Made by a program: the position numbers and the translations under genes. A stretch of 64,000 bases of DNA. It comes from CAG-390 sp045541375. GTDB lineage: Bacteria > Bacillota > Clostridia > Oscillospirales > CAG-272. Below are positions 8,047-16,651 of this stretch, piece by piece. The stretch lies in NCBI GenBank assembly GCA_045541375.1, contig JAZQJB010000042.1:1-64000 (forward strand). The letters run 5' to 3'. The notes under the pieces are model-generated. The model was not told the DNA's origin and ran no database searches. It saw nothing but the letters and a program-made list of their open reading frames with translations. The stretch's first letter is position 1, and every line of letters starts with the position of its first letter.

Positions 8047-9409
8047 TGTATGGGCTTGGATCAACACCTTCGCGGTGCTACTCGGAAGCCTTCTTGTGGG
8101 CAATATGCTCAAGCGCAGCATTCCTTTTCTCCGCGATTCGCTGACCCCCACGTCGGTCGTTGGCGGAATCATCCTTCTCATCGTTGCCGCCATTTATAAG
8201 GCGATAACGGGCGAGGTTATGTTTGACACCGCCGCATTCGGCACCAACGGCACTGCTCACCTCGAGATCATTACATATCACGCACTCGCGCTCGGATTTA
8301 TTGCGTCGTCATTCAAAACGACGAATTCGAAGCTGACAAAAAAGCGATCGGCAGAGATATTCAACACAGGCGTGACCACAGTTGCTACCTATCTTCTCCA
8401 GGGTTCAGTAGGACTGATAATCACAATTCTTGCCACTTTTGTCATCAAGGACTTCTTTGCGGCGGCGGGCGTGCTTCTCCCCTTCGGCTACGGTCAGGGC
8501 ACGGGTCAGGCGCTCAACTACGGCACGATCTATGAGGTCGAGCACGGATTTGTCGGCGGCAAGAGCTTCGGTCTGACTATTGCGGCACTCGGCTTCCTTT
8601 CGGCTTCAATCGGCGGAGTTATCCACCTCAACATTATGAAGAAGCGCGGACGCATCGTTCTTTCGACCAGAAATGACGGAAGCACGCATTCCGAAGAGGT
8701 CGATCCCGAGGGCGAGATTCCGCTTCAGGAGAGCATCGACAAGTTCACCGTGCAGATCGCGCTGATCATCGTGGCATATATCGCCGCGTATCTTTTGATG
8801 TTCGTGCTCGGAAACCTGCTTCCCGGTATGAAATCGGTCATTTACGGCTTCAACTTCCTGCTTGGCGTGCTGACTGCGACGCTTATCAAGCTCCTTATGA
8901 ATTTTCTGCACAAAAAGCAGATCATCCACCGCAAATACACCAACAACTTCCTTATGACCCGCGCTTCCAACTTCTTCTTCGACCTTATGGTCGTTGCAGG
9001 GGTTGCGGCTATCAGACTTGACATTCTTGAAAGCTCTTGGGGAATCCTGCTCATTCTCGCAGTTGTCGGTCTCGCCGTCACATTCATTTACAACCGCATC
9101 GTGGCAAAGGTTCTTTTCCCCGACTATTATGAGGAGCAGTTCCTTATGATGTACGGTATGCTGACGGGCACCGCGAGCACGGGCATCATCCTTCTCCGCG
9201 AGATCGACGGCGAGTTCAAGACCCCCGCGTCGGACAATATGGTATATCAGAACTTTCCCGCGATAGTTTTCGGCTTCCCGATGATGTTCCTGGCGACACT
9301 CGCGCCCACAAAGCCCGTCCTTGTTCTCATCATCTTCATCCTCTTCTTTGCGGGAATGAATATTCTGCTTTTCAGAAGCAAGATCTTCAAGAAAAAGGCT
9401 AAGAAATGA
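8024..9409 (+). CDS. gltS: GltS-family sodium/glutamate symporter
   Basis: The 461-residue protein has about eleven membrane segments and the hallmark GYGQGTGQALNYG loop of the ESS family, which imports glutamate with sodium. An N-terminal region with SLTPTSVVGG fits the first inverted repeat of the fold. A hydrophilic loop around residues 205-240 separates the two halves. It starts inside the acyltransferase gene (AAAGGAGACGAAA before ATG) and overlaps the HAD gene by ATGA, so the three form one operon. Confidence 0.85.
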   Translation: MSNFWDFSVWAWINTFAVLLGSLLVGNMLKRSIPFLRDSLTPTSVVGGIILLIVAAIYKAITGEVMFDTAAFGTNGTAHLEIITYHALALGFIASSFKTTNSKLTKKRSAEIFNTGVTTVATYLLQGSVGLIITILATFVIKDFFAAAGVLLPFGYGQGTGQALNYGTIYEVEHGFVGGKSFGLTIAALGFLSASIGGVIHLNIMKKRGRIVLSTRNDGSTHSEEVDPEGEIPLQESIDKFTVQIALIIVAYIAAYLLMFVLGNLLPGMKSVIYGFNFLLGVLTATLIKLLMNFLHKKQIIHRKYTNNFLMTRASNFFFDLMVVAGVAAIRLDILESSWGILLILAVVGLAVTFIYNRIVAKVLFPDYYEEQFLMMYGMLTGTASTGIILLREIDGEFKTPASDNMVYQNFPAIVFGFPMMFLATLAPTKPVLVLIIFILFFAGMNILLFRSKIFKKKAKK

Positions 9410-10005
9410 TAAAAAATCTGATTTTTGACTGCTCGGACACGCTTTTGCGCTTCGGCGGGCTCGATTGGCTGCGCGAAGAAGTCGGCGAGGAGCGCGCGCT
9501 CCACATCCACCGCACGATGTTTCTGCTCCCCGAGTGGGTGCTGTTTGACAGGGGCGAGGTTGACGCCGAGACGGTGAAAGAAAAACTCTGCGCCGCGCTT
9601 GGCGAGGATGACCGCGAGATTGGCCTGACGTATTTCGACACCTGGTACCGCAAGCACAGGGTGATCGAGGGCATTCCCGAGGTTCTCTCGGAGCTGAAGG
9701 CGAAGGGATATAAGCTGTATATTCTTTCGGATTATCCCGAGTGTTTTGAGCACGTTTGGGAGAGCTTTGAGCTTTTCGATATGTTTGACGGCAGGGCGGT
9801 ATCCTACGAGCTTCACGCGCGCAAGCGTGAGAGCACGGCGTTTCCGCTTTTGATGGAAAGATACGGTCTTTGCGCGGAGGAGTGCTTCTTTGCCGACGAT
9901 CTCTACCTCAACACCGACGCCGCCACCGAGTGCGGCCTTACGGCGCACCTGTTTACGACGGCGGAAAAGTTACGTGAAGATCTCACCAGACTTGGAATTT
10001 TATAA
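9406..10005 (+). CDS. HAD-superfamily hydrolase with altered DxD motif
   Basis: This 199-residue haloacid-dehalogenase-like protein has motif I IFDCSDTLL (D8), a motif III lysine in HARKRES, and motif IV FFADDLYLN. The second aspartate of the usual DxD, the general acid, is replaced by Ser10, as it is by Gly in some subfamilies. Activity may therefore be altered. The substrate is unknown. The start overlaps the gltS stop by 4 nt and the operon ends in a terminator right after. Confidence 0.8.
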   Translation: MIKNLIFDCSDTLLRFGGLDWLREEVGEERALHIHRTMFLLPEWVLFDRGEVDAETVKEKLCAALGEDDREIGLTYFDTWYRKHRVIEGIPEVLSELKAKGYKLYILSDYPECFEHVWESFELFDMFDGRAVSYELHARKRESTAFPLLMERYGLCAEECFFADDLYLNTDAATECGLTAHLFTTAEKLREDLTRLGIL

Positions 10006-10008
10006 GAT

Positions 10009-10040
10009 AAAAGCTGATCCACTCACGTGGATCAGCTTTT
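10009..10040 (+). terminator. terminator of the acyltransferase-gltS-HAD operon
   Basis: Perfect 14-bp stem AAAAGCTGATCCAC/GTGGATCAGCTTTT with loop TCAC. Confidence 0.85.
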
Positions 10041-10053
10041 TATTGCCAGCAAC

Positions 10054-10450
10054 AGCGAGAAGTTTTGATCGAACTTTTTCAAAAGTTCGCGGAGTATGAG
10101 GCGGAGCCTCATTTCAATGCGAGAGCTTCAGCTCTCGCTTCCGTGCTTCAAACAGGTGAAGCTCTGCTTCTCCTGTTTGGACAGAGTCAATACTTCCCGA
10201 TTGTAGGGAAGTATTGACTCTGTCACCCTTTGTCGAATAGAATTCAGAAAAATAAAGCGAAGGAGCAAAAATCTCCCCTAAAGGGAAGATTTTACTCCTT
10301 CAAAACCGTCGGCAGGGGCGCCGCCGGTTTTAAGCGCAAGGGGAGAGTTTCGCCCTCTGTGGAGGGCGACTTAAGGCGCTGCCTTAAGAATTCGCCGTTT
10401 GCCGAAGGCAAACATACTTTTCTGAAAAAGGTTGACCAAAACTTTCCGCT
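10054..10450 (+). repeat. fold-back repeat family B, copy 2
   Basis: The element is bounded by inverted ends, AGCGAGAAGTTTTGATCGAA on the left and the complement of AGCGGAAAGTTTTGGTCAAC on the right. Inside are serial hairpins: CGAACTTTTTCAAAAGTTCG, GCGAGAGCTTCAGCTCTCGC, and GACAGAGTCAATACTTCCC with its inverse. The first 170 bp match the inverse of 26700-26894. No gene is visible between the HAD terminator and spoIIR. Confidence 0.75.
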
Positions 10451-10530
10451 ATTTTCTGAATAATATTCAAGTCCTTCGTCAATAATAAATTCAAGCGGCG
10501 TTACATATCGCAAAAAGAAGGACAAATAAA

Positions 10531-11193
10531 ATGAAAACTCCTACACATCCCGCGCGTGGTTTCCGCGCCGCGGCTTTCATCACCTGCGCCGCTATCCTCG
10601 TCTCTCTCATTCTTCTGCTCGCCGCTTCGCTGAAATTCGAGAGTTTCGACACAGACCCCGTCTATGCAAGCGTTTTCCGCCTCCATATCCGCGCAAATTC
10701 GAATAGCGAAGAAGATCAGGCAACCAAGCTCGCCGTCCGCGATGCACTTCTGCCTTTCACCTCGGAGCTTTTCGCCGACTGCAATGGTCTTCCCGACGCC
10801 GTAAAGATCGCAAAAAACGAAAGCGGAGCAATCGTTTCGCACATCAATTCCACTCTTTCCGCCCTCGGTGCCGATTACGGCGCGCGGATCTCTGTCGGCA
10901 AAGAGGAATTTCCCGAGCGTAATTACGGCGGGGAAGTCTATCCCGCGGGCGAATACACCGCGCTGATCGTCGAGCTCGGTGAAGGCGAGGGCGATAATTG
11001 GTGGTGCGTGCTCTTTCCCTCTCTCTGCCTTTCCGCTGTCCGCGGTGAGGAGGAATCGATCGAAGCAAGTCTGACCCCCGAGCAATACCGCACCATAACC
11101 GAATCGGGCGAAAGAGAAGCCCCCGCCCCCGCGCCCAAACACCCCCTCAAATTCCGCTTTTTGGAGCTCATCGAGGAGCTTTTGTCACGATAA
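10531..11193 (+). CDS. spoIIR: stage II sporulation protein R
   Basis: SpoIIR is the forespore-made signal that triggers processing of pro-sigma-E by SpoIIGA in the mother cell. The 220-residue product has an N-terminal membrane/signal segment (about 14-34) followed by the hallmark VFRLHIRANSNSEEDQ and KLAVRDALL. A Pro-rich stretch (APAPAPKHPLK) precedes the C-terminus. The start follows AGAAGGA. It stands alone between a repeat element and rpe, and it is strong evidence that the organism forms endospores. Confidence 0.92.
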   Translation: MKTPTHPARGFRAAAFITCAAILVSLILLLAASLKFESFDTDPVYASVFRLHIRANSNSEEDQATKLAVRDALLPFTSELFADCNGLPDAVKIAKNESGAIVSHINSTLSALGADYGARISVGKEEFPERNYGGEVYPAGEYTALIVELGEGEGDNWWCVLFPSLCLSAVRGEEESIEASLTPEQYRTITESGEREAPAPAPKHPLKFRFLELIEELLSR

Positions 11194-11196
11194 GTA

Positions 11197-11251
11197 TTGA
11201 AAAACTCTGTTTTCTATGATATAATTATTATATATTTTTTAGAAAACAGAG
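11197..11251 (+). promoter_or_regulatory. rpe promoter with flanking inverted repeat
   Basis: TTGAAA (11197-11202), 17 nt, TATAAT (11220-11225). An 11-bp perfect inverted repeat has its left half CTCTGTTTTCT (11205-11215) in the promoter spacer and its right half AGAAAACAGAG (11241-11251) over the ribosome site. The left half lies upstream of the transcript, so this cannot be an RNA hairpin; it suggests an operator bound by a dimeric repressor. Confidence 0.6.
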
Positions 11252-11260
11252 GAAACCAAA

Positions 11261-11938
11261 ATGGCACACAAAAAACAGATCTCTCCCTCACTGATGTGCG
11301 CGGATCTGCTCAATCTCGGCGCGGAGCTGAAGCTCCTTGAGAAGGCGGGCATCGAGTATCTCCACATCGATATTATGGACGGCGTTTACGTCCCCAACTA
11401 CACCCTCGGCACCGATTTCGTTAAGCGTGTCAAGGCGGCAACCAGCATTCCGCTTGACATTCACATGATGGTCGAGAATCCCGGCTCGAAGCTCGATTGG
11501 TTCGAGTTTGGCGAGGGCGACTACGTCTGCTTACATATCGAAGCCGAGCCCCACATCCAACGCGCGCTCGCGGCAATCAAGGCTCGCGGTGCAAAGCCCA
11601 TGGTTGCTCTCAACCCCGGCACACCCATTTGTGCGATCGAAGAACTCCTCGACGTCATCGACGGCGTGCTCGTTATGACCGTCAACCCCGGTTTTGCAGG
11701 TCAGAAGCTCGTTCCTTCCACTCTCGACAAGATCACTCGTATGCGTAAGTACCTTGACGACCACGGTCATCCCGAGATCGAGATCGAGGTCGACGGCAAC
11801 GTAAGCTTCGAGAACGCGAAGCTTATGAGCGCGGCGGGCGCAGACATCTTCGTTGCAGGCACCTCCTCGATCTACGCCAAGGGCGGGGATATGTTCGCAA
11901 ACGCAGAAAAGCTCCGCGACGTTATCAATAACGCGTAA
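11261..11938 (+). CDS. rpe: ribulose-phosphate 3-epimerase
   Basis: The 225-residue TIM-barrel enzyme interconverts ribulose-5-phosphate and xylulose-5-phosphate in the pentose phosphate pathway. Visible motifs are SPSLMCAD at the N-terminus, HIDIMDGVYVPN, LDIHMMVENP, MTVNPGFAGQ and EVDGNV, covering all metal and phosphate contacts. An allulose-6-phosphate epimerase is a less likely alternative from the same family. It stands alone rather than in the prpC-rsgA cluster often seen in Bacillota. Confidence 0.9.
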   Translation: MAHKKQISPSLMCADLLNLGAELKLLEKAGIEYLHIDIMDGVYVPNYTLGTDFVKRVKAATSIPLDIHMMVENPGSKLDWFEFGEGDYVCLHIEAEPHIQRALAAIKARGAKPMVALNPGTPICAIEELLDVIDGVLVMTVNPGFAGQKLVPSTLDKITRMRKYLDDHGHPEIEIEVDGNVSFENAKLMSAAGADIFVAGTSSIYAKGGDMFANAEKLRDVINNA

Positions 11939-11943
11939 AAATG

Positions 11944-11965
11944 AAGCGGCTGAAATCAGCCGCTT
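11944..11965. terminator. bidirectional terminator between rpe and ABC permease
   Basis: Stem AAGCGGCTGA/TCAGCCGCTT with T-rich flanks on both strands, between two convergent genes. Confidence 0.8.
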
Positions 11966-11970
11966 TATTT

Positions 11971-12786
11971 TTATTCAAGATTCAGCTTTTTGGTCATTAT
12001 CGACTGTGTCACAAACCAGAAGGCGACCGCCATAGCGGCGTAGATCACTATCGAAACGCCCATGGTCAGGTGCATCGTCAGTATCATGTGGTCGTCAAGC
12101 CACATTACGATGCCGTCAAATACGCCACTCATTCCAAGCACCGTGAAGATCATCACGAGAACCGTGGCGATAACCTGGGTCGCAACGTAATAGATGAAGT
12201 ATGCGCCCACCGCCATAAGGATGCGGTTTTTCTTTGCCGTCTGTCCGACAGTGATGCAGGCGTAGTACAAAAGCATATTTCCCGCAACCGACAGAAGGGC
12301 GATCACTATTATATCAAAGATAAAAGCGATGAAATTCACCATTCCGAGTTCTTCGTAAAACTCGGCAAAGCCAACGGAAAGAATCTGTGCAAGATCACTC
12401 AAGGGCTCGCCCGAAATCGCGATCATCACCGCAAGGATAACGGTCAAAAGGCAGATCGCCTGGCAACAGATCGCGGTCAAGAGCTTGACGAATATGTGCT
12501 GCGCGTTGTTCACGGGCAGGGTGAAGGTCAGATAACCCTCGGCGGAGTACATATTTTTGTAAAACCGCACCACCGCCACGACAACCGAAAGCATCAGAAG
12601 TGCAAAGCAAGACACAACGAGCATAAAGGCGGACGAAATGATCGCGATATCTACAAGCGCGCTATCGAAGTTTTCGAAGAGCCTGAACACTCGCGCCATC
12701 ACGCCAATGACCAGAACTATCGGCAAAAACAGCGCAAAGGTGCGGAAATAGTATATAAATTCGTGTTTGAACAGCTTCTTTACCAT
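11971..12786 (-). CDS. ABC-2 type permease subunit
   Basis: The 271-residue protein has about six membrane helices with the plan of ABC-2 exporters of the YtrC/CcmB type. It overlaps the end of the ATPase gene by 7 nt and is the third gene of a gntR-ATPase-permease operon. Such cassettes respond to cell-wall-active compounds in Bacillota; the substrate here is unknown. Confidence 0.8.
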   Translation of the reverse strand: MVKKLFKHEFIYYFRTFALFLPIVLVIGVMARVFRLFENFDSALVDIAIISSAFMLVVSCFALLMLSVVVAVVRFYKNMYSAEGYLTFTLPVNNAQHIFVKLLTAICCQAICLLTVILAVMIAISGEPLSDLAQILSVGFAEFYEELGMVNFIAFIFDIIVIALLSVAGNMLLYYACITVGQTAKKNRILMAVGAYFIYYVATQVIATVLVMIFTVLGMSGVFDGIVMWLDDHMILTMHLTMGVSIVIYAAMAVAFWFVTQSIMTKKLNLE

Positions 12787-13478
12787 TTGAATACCTCCCT
12801 GAAGAGTGCGTCAACGCTCATTCCCCGCTCCTCGCGGATCTCGTCGACCGTCTTGTGAAGCACGATCTCGCCGCGGTTGATAAATATCGCCTCGTCAAGC
12901 ACGGGCTCGATGTCGGCGATGATGTGAGTCGAGATGAGCACCGAGGCTTCGGGATTGTAGTTGTTGATGATGGTGGAAATAACGTAATCTCTCGTTGCCG
13001 GGTCAACCGCGGCGATCGGCTCGTCGAGGACGTAAAGCTGCGCGTTTCGGCTCATAACGAGGATAAGGCAGACCTTCTCCTTGTTTCCCTTCGAGAGATT
13101 TTTCAGCCTTGTCGTTTTCGATACGCCGAGTCTGTCGAGCATTTCATAAGCAAGCTCGGGGCGGAAATCTTCGTAAAAATCGCAAAAAAGCTCGATTATC
13201 TGCTCCGCGGTCATCCAAGAGGGCAAGAAGCTATTGTCGGGAAGGTAGGAAACGATCTTTTTCGTATCCACGCCCGGTGCCTCGCCGCCGACGAGAATGC
13301 TTCCCTCGGTCGGTGTGAGCAGACCGTTGATGAGCTTTATGAGTGTGGTCTTTCCCGATCCGTTGGGGCCGAGAATACCGATGATCTTGCCGCGCTCGAC
13401 GGTCAGATCGACTCTGTTAAGTGCCTGCACGCTTCCGTATCTTTTCGAAAGCCCCGTGCATTTCAGGATCTCGTTCAT
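12780..13478 (-). CDS. ABC transporter ATP-binding protein
   Basis: The 232-residue ATPase has Walker A GPNGSGKT (37-44), signature LSKGN (128-132) in place of LSGGQ, and Walker B LYVLDEP (148-154). A loop of ISTHIIADIEP follows. The start at 13478 follows AAGGAGGAACACA and overlaps the regulator's stop as ATGA, so it is translationally coupled. It should power the downstream permease. Confidence 0.88.
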   Translation of the reverse strand: MNEILKCTGLSKRYGSVQALNRVDLTVERGKIIGILGPNGSGKTTLIKLINGLLTPTEGSILVGGEAPGVDTKKIVSYLPDNSFLPSWMTAEQIIELFCDFYEDFRPELAYEMLDRLGVSKTTRLKNLSKGNKEKVCLILVMSRNAQLYVLDEPIAAVDPATRDYVISTIINNYNPEASVLISTHIIADIEPVLDEAIFINRGEIVLHKTVDEIREERGMSVDALFREVFKW

Positions 13479-13843
13479 TGTGTTCCTCCTTGACATTTTT
13501 TGATATATTCGATGACCTCTTCGGGGCTGCAGCCGAGCTGTGCCATTTCGGCAAGATATTCCTCTGTCTTTTTGATGCGAAGAGATGCAAGCTCCTCCAC
13601 AGCCGCGGATGTGTTTTCATTGACGTACCAACCCGAGCATCGAACCGAGTGGATAACCCCGCGGCGCTCAAGCTCCTCGAAGGATTTTTGAACCGTGTTC
13701 GGATTGACACCCGCCAAAAGCGCGACCTCTCTCACCGAAAGAAGCTTTTCCCCCGCCGAAAATTCTCCGCTCGCAACCGAGGCACAGATCATCTCGCAGA
13801 TCTGCGGGCATATTGGGCGGGATTTATCAAGCGTCCAAGTCAT
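13475..13843 (-). CDS. GntR-family regulator, YtrA type
   Basis: The 122-residue protein has an N-terminal winged helix (LSVREVALLAGVNPNTVQKSFEELE without a long ligand domain) and a short helical tail, the plan of YtrA-subfamily repressors. These usually control the ABC cassette they precede. Autoregulation is likely because a partly symmetrical AGTGTACTATTATTATAATA region overlaps the -10 box. Confidence 0.85.
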   Translation of the reverse strand: MTWTLDKSRPICPQICEMICASVASGEFSAGEKLLSVREVALLAGVNPNTVQKSFEELERRGVIHSVRCSGWYVNENTSAAVEELASLRIKKTEEYLAEMAQLGCSPEEVIEYIKKCQGGTQ

Positions 13844-13874
13844 TTCATCACTCCTTTTGTATTAGTGTACTATT

Positions 13875-13903
13875 ATTATAATACAGTTTATTCGGTTTGT
13901 CAA
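13875..13903 (-). promoter_or_regulatory. promoter of the gntR-ABC operon
   Basis: Minus-strand TTGACA (13903-13898) and TATAAT (13880-13875), 17 nt apart. GTAC...GTAT half-sites around the -10 box may be the regulator's operator. Confidence 0.75.
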
Positions 13904-13968
13904 GGGGTTTAAGAAAAATTTAATAAACGGGGGCTTATTTGACATAGATGCTATTTGAGCTAACCGAT

Positions 13969-14292
13969 AGTTGCGCGGGCTCCTTCCACCACTTCCGTGG
14001 TCCCCCTCCCTCCCGGAGGGAGGCTAAAGGGTGCGAGCAACCTTCATTGTTTGTGCAGCGAATCTTGCTCAAATTAATAATTTTGCATACAAAAAAGGAA
14101 TATTTTATTTGAATCAATTTGCACTCGTAACAGAGTTCTTGCAAACTTTTTCAATAAAATATTCCTTGTTGCTGTTTAAGGTTTAAGTTAAAACAATATT
14201 CGCTGAATATCCGAAGGAGTATGCACTAATCAATCAGCCTTCCTCCGGGAGGAAGGGGGACCGCGGAAGCGGTGAAAGGAGAGCGCGCAACT
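13969..14292. repeat. fold-back repeat family A, copy 2
   Basis: A 324-bp element with inverted arms starting AGTTGCGCG, each containing a CCTCCC/GGGAGG-type tip hairpin and a CTTCCGTGGTCCCC block. The core at 14096-14166 (AGGAATATTTTATTTGAATC to TATTCCT) is shared with copies 1 and 3. GCAGCGAAT before and ATTCGCTGA after the core form a second, inner inverted repeat. The arms are not homologous at their ends to those of the other copies. Confidence 0.8.
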
Positions 14293-14364
14293 TCATTTTA
14301 TCACGAATTACATCAAGGGTGGTGCGTTTTCTGTCAGTATAAGATTCAAAATGAGTCATCCTCA

Positions 14365-14901
14365 TTAAGTTTTATTCGCAAAATCCTTCAGCTTGCCGCT
14401 GTAGACGTGGTTGGCGTTGGGAAGAGTGAGGAAGAGCATCGGTTCGACGATGTCGGCGAGCTCGCGGGCTTCGCGGATGCCGTTTCGGACGAGCATTTCC
14501 TTGACGAATTCGGAGCAATAATAGGAATTCGCCTGCCTGTAATGGATATTCGCGCCTGCAAGGAAGAGCCCGAGGTAATTATAGTGGTATCGCTTTTTGT
14601 TCTTTGCCATACCCTCAAGCATCTGCCCGAGGTTGATATACTGCCCCTCTGAAACCGCGATCGAAAGCACCTCGACCTTCGTGCCCGAAAAGCGCTTGAA
14701 GGTGCCGTAATTCGGGGACTCGGTGACGAATCCGCCGTGGAAGGGGTTGTAGGGGTTGGTCCTGCCGAAGGAGTACATTGTTGAAAGGTCGGATTCAAGA
14801 CTGATCGAGGCGTGATTATATTTCGCGCCCGTGATAAATTTGAGTATGCGCGACAAAGCCGTGCCCGTCTGGCTGATAACGATATAAATTGTCTTGGACA
14901 T
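14365..14901 (-). CDS. YiiX-like permuted papain-fold protein
   Basis: The 178-residue product has KYNHASISLES near residue 30 (histidine element) and YYCSEFVKEML near residue 128 (nucleophile Cys). This circularly permuted order is typical of the NlpC/P60 or LRAT-like YiiX/YebB group, which hydrolyse peptide or lipid amides and thioesters. There is no signal peptide. The start follows AAAGGAG. It stands alone between two repeat elements. Confidence 0.75.
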   Translation of the reverse strand: MSKTIYIVISQTGTALSRILKFITGAKYNHASISLESDLSTMYSFGRTNPYNPFHGGFVTESPNYGTFKRFSGTKVEVLSIAVSEGQYINLGQMLEGMAKNKKRYHYNYLGLFLAGANIHYRQANSYYCSEFVKEMLVRNGIREARELADIVEPMLFLTLPNANHVYSGKLKDFANKT

Positions 14902-15210
14902 TTTCGCGACTCCTTTCGGTAATTTTACATTAATAGTATATCACATAATATCTAACGGACGGTTAAGTAAATTAAAATATATTTGAATTAATATTGGTTT
15001 TCACCATATTAAGCTCTGGCTCTCACTAAACAATTATTAATTGCACCGAACCGGACACCTTCACGTATATTATTATACTGCATTTATTTACCAATATCAA
15101 TAGTTTTTCAAAAATGGTAAATAGATTTTTATCAGCTTGATTCAAAACATAAAATCACGAGAGGTATCTGCGAGTTTTCATTACGAGCTGCAAATATTAT
15201 TATAAATCAA

Positions 15211-15418
15211 TATAATATTACGCTGTCATCCTGAGCGGAGCGAAGCGGAGTCGAAGGACCTCGGCGTAGCCGGGCTAACTATGAGGTCTGCTATGAATTA
15301 TATCAATGTGAATTATTTGGGATCATATTGATACCATTCAAATCGGATTCCATAATTGACCCGCTGCGCGAGGTCCTTCGACTCCGCTTCGCTCCGCTCA
15401 GGATGACAGCGTAATATA
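15211..15418. repeat. fold-back repeat family D
   Basis: Perfect inverted arms of about 50 bp (15211-15263 and 15369-15418) enclose about 105 bp. The arm contains TGTCATCCTGAGCGGAGCG, a motif I know as a widespread intergenic repeat in bacterial genomes. The right end lies about 60 nt beyond the terminator of the acyltransferase operon. From 14902 to 15210 only AT-rich sequence is visible. Confidence 0.8.
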
Positions 15419-15480
15419 ATTGTTGTTAAAAAAGTAATTCTTATCTCGTAATGTATTTTTTCGGATATTGAAAAAATAAT

Positions 15481-15505
15481 GGGGCTGCCTCAATGAAGCA
15501 ACCCC
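15481..15505 (-). terminator. terminator of the sigma/O-acyltransferase operon
   Basis: Minus-strand stem GGGGTTGCTTC/GAGGCAGCCCC followed by ATTATTTTTTC. Confidence 0.8.
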
Positions 15506-15512
15506 TGAAATT

Positions 15513-16637
15513 TTATTTCAGCTCAGAGCTGTTATTGAGAATGAGGGTGCTATACAGGAAGAGCACGTCTGCGTTCTCGAAGTTGACGCCCATCAGAAGG
15601 ATCTGGGGGATCTGGTAACGGATGTCGATGATGGTGATCTTGGCGTAGTCCTCGACCATAAGGGGAAGAAGGCTTCTGCCGTAGGAATCACGGAAGACGA
15701 CGAGCTCGCGGTCGGTCTTTGCGTTCGGGTTCTCGATGGTAACCTTCGAAAGCTCGCCCGAGAGGAACATGTCGTATGCGTCCTTGCCGTGTGCCTTTTC
15801 CATATCGTAAAGGCTGATCTCCTTGCCGCCGTGCTCCCAGTCGGTGACCTTGACGTTCTCAAGGTTGCCGTTTGTGAGGTAGTAAATGGTCTCGGCATCG
15901 AGGGGCTTGGGTGCGCGGCCTGCGTAAACGCCGTAGAAGTCTACGTCGAGTTCTTTCTTCTCGAACTTCGAGTCATAATTGCCGCCCATTGCGTTTACAA
16001 GGATCTCCGCGATCTTGACAAGCTGCTCTTGGCGCCAGTGTGTGTCGCTTGCGTAGTAGTCGCCAACCTCAAGGCTGTCCTTGATGTTGATGTACTCCAT
16101 AAACTCAACGCTTGCGAGCATCTCTGCAATGAAGGCGTCGTAGTCCATCGAAAGGTAGCCGTTAGCCTCGGAAAGGAAGTAGCCCTTGTCGGGGATGATC
16201 GCCATATAGGGCTTGATGCCCTTATCCTTGAGGAACTTCTCATAAACGAAGGTCAGCTTTTCAGCTGCGTGAGCGATCGAATCCTTGTCGATCTGCTCCT
16301 GCATCTCTGCCGCAACGCCGTCAACGACGTAAACGCCGTCCTTGTCGGACTTATTGAATACGTTGGTGTTGACAAAGGACTTGAGATTACGGAAGAAATC
16401 GCGGAAGGGGAAGTTATCGGGGGTGTATTTGTCGTCGAACTGCTTCATAAAGCTGTCGCCGTATTCAAGGCCATCCTTCATAATGCTCTCAAGGTTGAGA
16501 GTGGGGAAGGCTGCGGCGGGGCGGCGCTCGCTGTCAAGGAACTCGGGCTTCGGAAGAACGAGGCAAAGCAGAGCAAAACCGAAGACGGCAACACAGAAAA
16601 CAACGACGTTTACTATATTCTTGATCTTAGTATTCAT
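15513..16637 (-). CDS. AlgX/DHHW-like surface O-acetylation protein
   Basis: The 374-residue protein has an N-terminal membrane anchor (about 9-28) and an extracytoplasmic SGNH-like domain: ASDTHW (196-201) and FRDSYGRSLLP fit the DHHW/AlgJ-AlgX catalytic motifs. Such proteins pair with MBOAT acyltransferases to put acetyl groups on exported polysaccharide or wall polymers. It is the last gene of the operon, 14 nt after the MBOAT gene. The acceptor polymer is unknown. Confidence 0.8.
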   Translation of the reverse strand: MNTKIKNIVNVVVFCVAVFGFALLCLVLPKPEFLDSERRPAAAFPTLNLESIMKDGLEYGDSFMKQFDDKYTPDNFPFRDFFRNLKSFVNTNVFNKSDKDGVYVVDGVAAEMQEQIDKDSIAHAAEKLTFVYEKFLKDKGIKPYMAIIPDKGYFLSEANGYLSMDYDAFIAEMLASVEFMEYINIKDSLEVGDYYASDTHWRQEQLVKIAEILVNAMGGNYDSKFEKKELDVDFYGVYAGRAPKPLDAETIYYLTNGNLENVKVTDWEHGGKEISLYDMEKAHGKDAYDMFLSGELSKVTIENPNAKTDRELVVFRDSYGRSLLPLMVEDYAKITIIDIRYQIPQILLMGVNFENADVLFLYSTLILNNSSELK

Positions 16638-16651
16638 TTGTCTTTACCTCC

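Noticed and set aside
6748..8193. 481-codon minus-strand frame opposite the acyltransferase gene
   Set aside because: It lacks a ribosome site, has no recognisable domain, and mirrors a clear PlsC gene on the other strand.
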